Shown piece after piece: positions 35,974 through 41,034 of a stretch of DNA of 41,034 nucleotides. Location of the stretch: positions 1 through 41,034 of the forward strand of contig JAKPEG010000039.1 of assembly GCA_029552065.1 (NCBI GenBank), written 5' to 3'. The notes beneath the pieces were generated by a model. It worked only from the letters and a program-made list of their open reading frames with translations. It was not told the DNA's origin and did no database searches. This DNA is from Actinomycetes bacterium (GTDB lineage Bacteria; Actinomycetota; Actinomycetes; Actinomycetales; Dermatophilaceae). The translations under genes were made by a program, and so were the position numbers. Every line of letters begins with the position of its first letter. Positions within the stretch are counted from its first letter, which is position 1.

Positions 35974-37004
35974 ACACCATCCTCGTGCTCGCCACGGTCG
36001 CTGTGGTCCTCGTGGTCATCTTCGACTACACCAACGGCTTCCACGACGCGTCGAACATCATCGCGACGGTCATCGCCTCGCGGGCCATGACCCCGGTCCA
36101 GGCGGTCATCATCGTCGCGACGTTCGAGTTCCTCGGCCCGCTGCTCGGTGGCACCGCGGTCGCCAACACGATCGGCAAGTTCATCGACGTGAGCCCCCTG
36201 CCGCAGCAGACCGCGATGATCATCGTCCTGTGCGGGATCATCGGAGCCATCACGTGGAACCTCGGCACCTGGTGGTTCGGCATCCCCTCCTCCTCCTCGC
36301 ACGCCCTCGTGGGTGGGCTCGTGGGTGCCACCTTGCTCGCCGCGGGATCGGGAGCGGTCAAGTGGGGCTTCGCCGAGTTGGCTCACGGCAAGGTCGACGG
36401 CGTGGCCAAGATCCTCATCGGGCTGATCATCTCGCCGGTCATCGGCTTCAGCCTCGGTTGGCTCCTACAGAAGGTCATGATGCGGCTGTTCGCCCGGGCC
36501 AAGCCGAGCATCAACAGGTGGTTCCGTCGGTCCCAGTTCGTCACCTCGGCCTTCCTGGCCTTCTCCCACGGTGCCAACGACGCACAGAAGAGCATGGGCA
36601 TCATCACCCTCGTCCTCGTGCTCTCCGGCCAACTCACCGATTTCAAGGTCCCCTTCTGGGTGATCCTCATGTGCGCCACCGCCATCACCCTGGGAATCCT
36701 CTCCGGCGGTTGGCGGATCGTGCGGACCGTCGGCTTCGGGATCTACAAGGTGCGTCCTCTGCACGCCCTCGACACCCAGCTCACCTCCGCCGCCGTCATC
36801 TACGGGGCCTCGATTCTCGGCGCGCCGGTGTCCACCACCCACGTGGTGAGTTCCTCCATCATGGGCATCGGCACGGCCGAGCGGCCGAAGGCGGTCCGGT
36901 GGGGCAAGGCGCAGGAGATCGTGAGCACCTGGCTCATCACCATCCCGGGCGCCGGGATCGTCGGCGTTGTCTGTTACCTCGTGAGCATGATTTTCACCCG
37001 TTGA
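35970..37004 (+). CDS. Low-affinity inorganic phosphate transporter, PiT family
   Basis: A 344-residue membrane protein with about ten helices. The two inverted PiT signatures are visible: FDYTNGFHDASNIIATVIASRAM near the N-terminus (split here as two family blocks) and FSHGANDAQKSMGII in the middle (about 190-205). It imports metal-phosphate with a proton. The DUF47 gene follows after 54 bases, the normal PiT partner. The start is the GTG at 35970, which overlaps a six-codon upstream frame. Confidence 0.94.
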   Translation: MNTILVLATVAVVLVVIFDYTNGFHDASNIIATVIASRAMTPVQAVIIVATFEFLGPLLGGTAVANTIGKFIDVSPLPQQTAMIIVLCGIIGAITWNLGTWWFGIPSSSSHALVGGLVGATLLAAGSGAVKWGFAELAHGKVDGVAKILIGLIISPVIGFSLGWLLQKVMMRLFARAKPSINRWFRRSQFVTSAFLAFSHGANDAQKSMGIITLVLVLSGQLTDFKVPFWVILMCATAITLGILSGGWRIVRTVGFGIYKVRPLHALDTQLTSAAVIYGASILGAPVSTTHVVSSSIMGIGTAERPKAVRWGKAQEIVSTWLITIPGAGIVGVVCYLVSMIFTR

Positions 37005-37058
37005 GCCCACCACACGGCATACGACGTCGGACAGCCCGGCACAGAAGGAGGCACGACA

Positions 37059-37757
37059 ATGAGCGGCGGCGGCAACAACCCCCTCACCAAGGTGGTCGGC
37101 CGGATCTTCCCCAAGGTCCCCGACTTCTACAGCATGCTGGCCGAGCAGTCCGCGCTCGCCGTGACCTCGGCCGACGCCCTCGTGGCCTACACCGAGACCG
37201 GCGACGACGCTTTCGCCGAGCAGGTGCGAGCCATCGAGCACGAGGGTGACACGATCAAGGAACGCAACCTGCGCGCCCTCGACGAGGCGTTCTCGACCCC
37301 AATGGACCGTGAGGACCTCTACCGGGCCATCCAGACCATCGACCACGTGATGAACTACGCGAAGACGACGGTCCGTGAGATGCAAGTCCTCGAGGTGTCG
37401 GCCGACGAGCCGATCCGGGAGATGTCCCGGATCCTGCGTGACGGGGTCGTGGCCCTCGACGCCGGCTACCGCGTGCTGGCCACCGACCCGCACGCCGCCG
37501 AACCGGCCGCCGCGTCCGCACGCAAGGCCGAACGCAACATCGAGAAGGCCTATCGTCGCGGCCTCGCCCAGTTGTTCGACGTGGACGTACAGCTCGCGCA
37601 GATGGAGGCCTCCGACAGCCCGACCGGCCACCTCGCGCTCGCCCGGGTCCTGGAGATCCTCAAGAAGCGCGAGGTCTACCGGCACATCTCCAACGCCGCG
37701 GACCGGTTGGCCAGGGCCGGCGAGGTGCTGCGAGACGTGGTGGTCAAGCTTGTCTGA
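37059..37757 (+). CDS. DUF47/PhoU-like partner of the phosphate transporter
   Basis: A 232-residue all-helical protein of the DUF47 family, with PhoU-like pattern AIEHEGDTIKERNLRALDEAF and DREDLYRAIQTIDHVMNYAK. Asp/Glu residues in these helices bind metals in PhoU proteins. Such proteins modulate PiT activity. GGAGG precedes ATG 37059. It is in one transcription unit with the PiT gene. Confidence 0.92.
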   Translation: MSGGGNNPLTKVVGRIFPKVPDFYSMLAEQSALAVTSADALVAYTETGDDAFAEQVRAIEHEGDTIKERNLRALDEAFSTPMDREDLYRAIQTIDHVMNYAKTTVREMQVLEVSADEPIREMSRILRDGVVALDAGYRVLATDPHAAEPAAASARKAERNIEKAYRRGLAQLFDVDVQLAQMEASDSPTGHLALARVLEILKKREVYRHISNAADRLARAGEVLRDVVVKLV

Positions 37758-37836
37758 GTCGGGCTCTTCCCCGGTGTGACCACTCTCGCGCCCGCTGCGC
37801 TGGTCTCGGCCCCCGGCACCCTGCGAGACTCGCAGA

Positions 37837-39615
37837 ATGGCACGCGAAATCACCACAGTCGGGGTCGTCGGTCTGGGCACCATGGGTGCGGGCATCGCGG
37901 AGGTCTTCGCCCGCAACGGCATTGACGTCGTCGCGATCGAGCTCGACGAGGGCGCACTCGCGCGCGGCAAGGCGGTACTCGCGAACTCGACCGCGCGCGC
38001 GGTGAGCCGCGGCAAGCTCGCCGAGGAGGACGCCGACGCGCTGCATGCGCGGATCACCTTCGGCACCGATCTCGCGCAGCTCAAGGACTGTCAGCTCGTC
38101 GTCGAGGCCGTTCCCGAGAAGATCGAGGCCAAGCGGGCCATCTTCGCCGCCGTCGACGACGTCGTCGCCGACGACGCCATCCTCGCCACCAACACCTCCT
38201 CGTTGTCGGTGACCGAGCTCGCGGTCGCGACGAAGCACTCGAAGCGCTTCGTCGGCATGCACTTCTTCAACCCGGCCACCGTCATGCAGTTCGTCGAGGT
38301 CGTCCGCACCGTCATCACCGACGACGACGTCTTCAACGACGTGAAGGCCCTCGCCGAGAAGCTCGACAAGCGCCCGGTCGTCGTCGGCGACAAGGCCGGT
38401 TTCATCGCCAACGCCCTGCTCTTCGGCTACCTCAACCACGCGGTGTCGATGTACGAGCACAAGTACGCCACCCGCGAGGACCTCGACGCCGCCATGAAGT
38501 TCGGCTGCGGCCTGCCGATGGGCCCGCTCGCCCTCATGGACCTCATCGGTCTCGACACGGCATACGAGGTCCTCGACACGATGTACCACCAGGACCGCGA
38601 CCCGCTGCACGCGCCCAGCCCGATCATCAAGCAGATGGTGAGCGCCGGGCTCAAGGGTCGCAAGACCGGGCGAGGCTTCTACTCGTATGCCGGTATCGGC
38701 AGCTCCGAGGTCGTCGCCGACGGTCTCACGCCGATCGACGACTACGCCGAGGACCCGGGCCTGGCCGCAATCGCCAAGGTCGGTGTCGTGGGTTCGGGGA
38801 CGATGGCCACCGGGATCATCGAGGTCTTCGCCAAGGCCGGCTACGACGTCGTCTACGTCGCCCGTGGCCAGGACAAGGTCGACGGCGTGCTCGCCTCGAT
38901 AAAGAAGAGCCAGGCCAAGATGATCGAGCGCGGTCGGCTCACCCAGGAGGCCGCCGACGCCCTCAACGCCCACCTCACCGGGTCGACCTCCCGGGAGGAC
39001 CTCGCCGACGTCGACATCGTCGTCGAGGCCATCGTCGAGGACCTCGCGATCAAGCAGGAGCTCTTCCGCGACCTCGACCGGATCTGCAAGCCGGGCGCGA
39101 TCCTCGCGACGACCACCTCGTCGCTGCCGATCATCATGTGCGCCAACGTCACCAGCCGGCCGGGCAACGTCATCGGGATGCACTTCTTCAACCCGGCCCA
39201 GGTGATGAAGCTCATCGAGGTCGTCTCGACGGTCGCCACCGACCCCGCGATCAACCACACCGTCGTCGCGCTCTCCCGGAAGATCGGCAAGGTCCCCGTG
39301 CAGTGCGGTGACCGGTCGGGCTTCATCGTCAACGCGCTGCTGTTCCCCTACCTCAACGACGCGATCAAGATGCTCGAGGCCCACTACGCGACGGCCGACG
39401 ACATCGACACGGCGATGAAGACCGGGTGTGGCTACCCCATGGGACCCTTCGAGCTGCTCGACGTCGTGGGACTCGACGTGTCGCTGGCCATTCAGCGCGA
39501 GCTCTACATGGAGCTTCGCCAGCCCGGCTTCGCGCCAGCACCGTTGCTCGAGCACCTGGTCACCGCCGGTTACCTCGGACGGAAGACCAAGCGCGGCTTC
39601 CGCACCTACGCCTGA
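37837..39615 (+). CDS. 3-Hydroxyacyl-CoA dehydrogenase, tandem two-module
   Basis: A 592-residue protein made of two homologous units. Unit 1 (about 1-290) has NAD loop VGVVGLGTMGAGIAEVF, TNTSSLSVTE, the catalytic His in GMHFFNPATVMQ and NALLFGYLNHAV. Unit 2 (about 305-592) repeats these as VGVVGSGTMATGIIEVF, TTTSSLPI, GMHFFNPAQVMK and NALLFPYLNDAI. Both active sites look intact. Each unit alone equals a normal beta-hydroxybutyryl-CoA dehydrogenase; the fusion acts in fatty-acid or acetoacetyl-CoA metabolism. ATG at 37837 has no ribosome-binding site; GAGACT ends six bases before it. Confidence 0.93.
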   Translation: MAREITTVGVVGLGTMGAGIAEVFARNGIDVVAIELDEGALARGKAVLANSTARAVSRGKLAEEDADALHARITFGTDLAQLKDCQLVVEAVPEKIEAKRAIFAAVDDVVADDAILATNTSSLSVTELAVATKHSKRFVGMHFFNPATVMQFVEVVRTVITDDDVFNDVKALAEKLDKRPVVVGDKAGFIANALLFGYLNHAVSMYEHKYATREDLDAAMKFGCGLPMGPLALMDLIGLDTAYEVLDTMYHQDRDPLHAPSPIIKQMVSAGLKGRKTGRGFYSYAGIGSSEVVADGLTPIDDYAEDPGLAAIAKVGVVGSGTMATGIIEVFAKAGYDVVYVARGQDKVDGVLASIKKSQAKMIERGRLTQEAADALNAHLTGSTSREDLADVDIVVEAIVEDLAIKQELFRDLDRICKPGAILATTTSSLPIIMCANVTSRPGNVIGMHFFNPAQVMKLIEVVSTVATDPAINHTVVALSRKIGKVPVQCGDRSGFIVNALLFPYLNDAIKMLEAHYATADDIDTAMKTGCGYPMGPFELLDVVGLDVSLAIQRELYMELRQPGFAPAPLLEHLVTAGYLGRKTKRGFRTYA

Positions 39616-39625
39616 CCGGCGGCTC

Positions 39626-39646
39626 GGCCGGCCGGGTGTGCCGGCC
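39626..39646. terminator. Bidirectional hairpin between convergent genes
   Basis: GGCCGGC (39626-39632) and GCCGGCC (39640-39646) form a 7-bp GC stem with a seven-base loop between two converging genes. No T tract. Confidence 0.45.
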
Positions 39647-39688
39647 CGCGGGGTCGTGCGGCATGCCGGGTCGCCCGGGAAAGCCGGG

Positions 39689-40381
39689 TCAGGACGCGAG
39701 CCTCGCGAGCGTGACCGTCTGGTCGTTCTCGTGCATCTCGGCGACCTGGGCGAGGAAGAGTTCGGCGCAGGCGATCGCGTCGATGAGCGCCTCGTGCGCG
39801 CGGTAGACGGGCAGGCCGTAGCGCTCGCGAGCCGTCCACAGTCGCAACGCGATGCGCATCGGTTCCTGCCCCCAGCCGACGATGAGCCTGCGGTGCAGTT
39901 CGAGCGTGTCGATCCGGGCGACCGGCATCCGCTGGCCGTAGGTACGCTCGCACGCGGCCGACAGGAAGCGCTCCTCGATGTCGGTGTAGTGCGCGAGCAG
40001 GACCCGGCCCTGCAGTGCGGTGAGCAGCGCGGGCAGCACGTCCTCGATGGGCACCCCGCCGGCGATGTCGTCGTCGGTGAGCCCGTGGATGGCTGCGCTC
40101 TGACCGACCTCGACCCCGGGGGGTGGCTTGACGACGGCCCGGCGGGCCCGCGAAAGGTCGATGGACAGCCCGTCGACCGGCACCCAGCCGATCGACAGGA
40201 CGTGGTCGCGCGTCGGGTGCAGCCCGGTCGTCTCGAGGTCGACGGCGAGCAACGGCAGATCGCGGACGTCGGTGGCAGGATCGGGCAGCGGGGTCGCGAG
40301 GTAGTCGCGCAGCGGCCCCTCCGCGACGTCGCGAAGGAACCGGCGTCGTCGCTCGTCGGGGGTCTTTCGGCCCAGCCTCAT
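39689..40381 (-). CDS. DEDDh 3'-5' exonuclease (DnaQ-like)
   Basis: A 230-residue exonuclease of the DNA polymerase III epsilon class. AVDLETTGLHP gives the first Asp-Glu pair; HGLTDDDIAGG and the late RAHEALIDAIACAELF (His and Asp) complete the DEDDh set. It lacks a polymerase domain and is a stand-alone nuclease rather than the replicative epsilon for certain. ATG at 40381 begins MRLGRKTPDERRR; the frame stays open further upstream but that part overlaps the next gene. It lies ten bases after the DUF294-type gene and is probably cotranscribed with it. Confidence 0.88.
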   Translation of the reverse strand: MRLGRKTPDERRRRFLRDVAEGPLRDYLATPLPDPATDVRDLPLLAVDLETTGLHPTRDHVLSIGWVPVDGLSIDLSRARRAVVKPPPGVEVGQSAAIHGLTDDDIAGGVPIEDVLPALLTALQGRVLLAHYTDIEERFLSAACERTYGQRMPVARIDTLELHRRLIVGWGQEPMRIALRLWTARERYGLPVYRAHEALIDAIACAELFLAQVAEMHENDQTVTLARLAS

Positions 40382-40391
40382 CGCCGCTCGC

Positions 40392-41034
40392 TCACGAGAT
40401 GTAGGTCGCGGGATAGCGGTGCGAGAGCGAGCCCTGCGCGGAGCGGACGATCGCAAAGGCCTCCCGCAGGTGGCGCTTGTCGAACGAGCTGAGGTCGTCG
40501 GGCGCGACGAGGTTGTCGACCGTGCGCCCGGCTCGCACCTGCGTGGCCTGGTGGCGCAGCCGCACGTAGGAGATGAACTCGAAGGCGTCGCGCAGGTCCT
40601 GCCCCCGCTCGGCACCGAGCGCCCCCGCCTCGACCGCGGCGGTGAGCCGGGACTGGGTGTTGATGGCCCGTGATCCGATCGACAGTGCCAGCACCCGGGC
40701 GATCTCGACGACGGCCCCGACCCCGCCGCGCTTGATGTCGAGGGTGGCCCGGTTGGCACCGTGACGTTCGAGGACGAAGCTGCGGAAGAAGCCCACCGGG
40801 GGCTCGTTCTCGACGGCTCGCTTGGTGAGGTGGGCGAGGAAGAGCTTCGCCGTGGGTGCCTGCTTGAGGAAGTGCTTGCGTAACTTGTGGAAGAGCTTGC
40901 CGTCGCCGTAGACCGGGCGCATGTCGAAGAAGATGCTCGCCCGCAGGATGGCGTCGGGCACCGGCTCGGTGAGCCACGTGGTGAACTCGCGACGCCACTG
41001 GTCCAGCGATACCCGCCACCGTGGGTTGGTCGCC
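40392..41034 (-). CDS. DUF294-type nucleotidyltransferase/CBS protein, C-terminal part
   Basis: The 5' end lies outside the window; the frame is open to base 41034. The visible 213 residues match the substrate-binding C-terminal half of DUF294 nucleotidyltransferases: FFDMRPVYGDGKLFHKLRK, FLAHLTKRAVENEPPVGFF, TLDIKRGGVGAVVEIARVLAL, and ...FISYVRLRHQATQVRAG. In full proteins this follows cNMP-binding, CBS and nucleotidyltransferase domains. An internal ATG at 40961 is not a start. Pairing with a DnaQ-like exonuclease is a known neighbourhood; the joint function is unclear. Confidence 0.85.
   Translation of the reverse strand, partial: ATNPRWRVSLDQWRREFTTWLTEPVPDAILRASIFFDMRPVYGDGKLFHKLRKHFLKQAPTAKLFLAHLTKRAVENEPPVGFFRSFVLERHGANRATLDIKRGGVGAVVEIARVLALSIGSRAINTQSRLTAAVEAGALGAERGQDLRDAFEFISYVRLRHQATQVRAGRTVDNLVAPDDLSSFDKRHLREAFAIVRSAQGSLSHRYPATYIS

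Noticed and set aside
37744..39555. Long open frame opposite the dehydrogenase
   Set aside because: Mirror of codon bias in the forward gene; the product has His/Val/Asp-rich composition and no domain.

Overview
The window is one contiguous stretch of a very GC-rich actinobacterial chromosome. The gene order (lysA, hom, thrC, thrB, rho, rpmE, prfA, prmC, Sua5, glyA, wecA-like, atp operon, DUF2550, adenosyltransferase, murA) is the conserved actinobacterial housekeeping block. NucS, DUF2550, an Asp-type MurA and a Rho with a long charged N-terminal insert fit this. My best guess is a micrococcalean of the Intrasporangiaceae type, partly because the word CGGCATAC/GTATGCCG recurs about once per kilobase.

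Layout: 1-3566 is the end of lysA and the threonine operon. 3567-6119 is rho with a structured leader, followed by a 381-base gene-free stretch holding three kinds of repeat. 6120-7605 holds two reverse-strand single genes. 7853-14680 is the translation and modification block (bL31, RF1, PrmC, Sua5), with a reverse NAT gene, then glyA and a WecA-like transferase. 14831-22203 is atpI-B-E-F-H-A-G-D, preceded by a CRP-type palindrome.

The striking part is 22204-27944. The last ATP synthase gene, atpC, is separated from atpD by about 5.7 kb. That interval holds a degraded HIT-like gene and a compact reverse-strand operon of seven small to medium genes: an 80-residue peptide with four Cys that ends in Cys, a PqqD-like/M50 metalloprotease fusion, an ABC ATPase, a polytopic permease, a two-helix membrane protein, an ICMT-type methyltransferase, and a 59-residue TTG-start membrane peptide. 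Most junctions overlap by 4-7 bases. Two 75-bp elements, each a facing pair of near-palindromic AAGCGCTT sites exactly 63 bp apart, sit at the two edges. The one beside atpC lies between the divergent peptide and atpC leaders, and each leader carries a G-quadruplex-type run. I read this as an undescribed peptide maturation and export system. A C-terminal Cys peptide together with a protease, an exporter and a carboxyl-methyltransferase resembles the logic of the fungal a-factor pathway, but no prenyltransferase is visible here and the chemistry is unproven.

27945-41034 returns to conserved genes: atpC (short epsilon), DUF2550, a cobalamin adenosyltransferase, murA, a STAS protein, a B12-dependent ethylmalonyl-CoA mutase (likely served by the adenosyltransferase), DUF2332, a histidine phosphatase, nucS, a PiT/DUF47 phosphate pair with a PHO-box-like repeat and a six-codon upstream frame, a double-module 3-hydroxyacyl-CoA dehydrogenase, and a DEDDh exonuclease with a DUF294-type partner cut by the window edge. 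Many single genes lack a Shine-Dalgarno sequence and carry a TANNNT box six bases before the start, which suggests leaderless transcripts.
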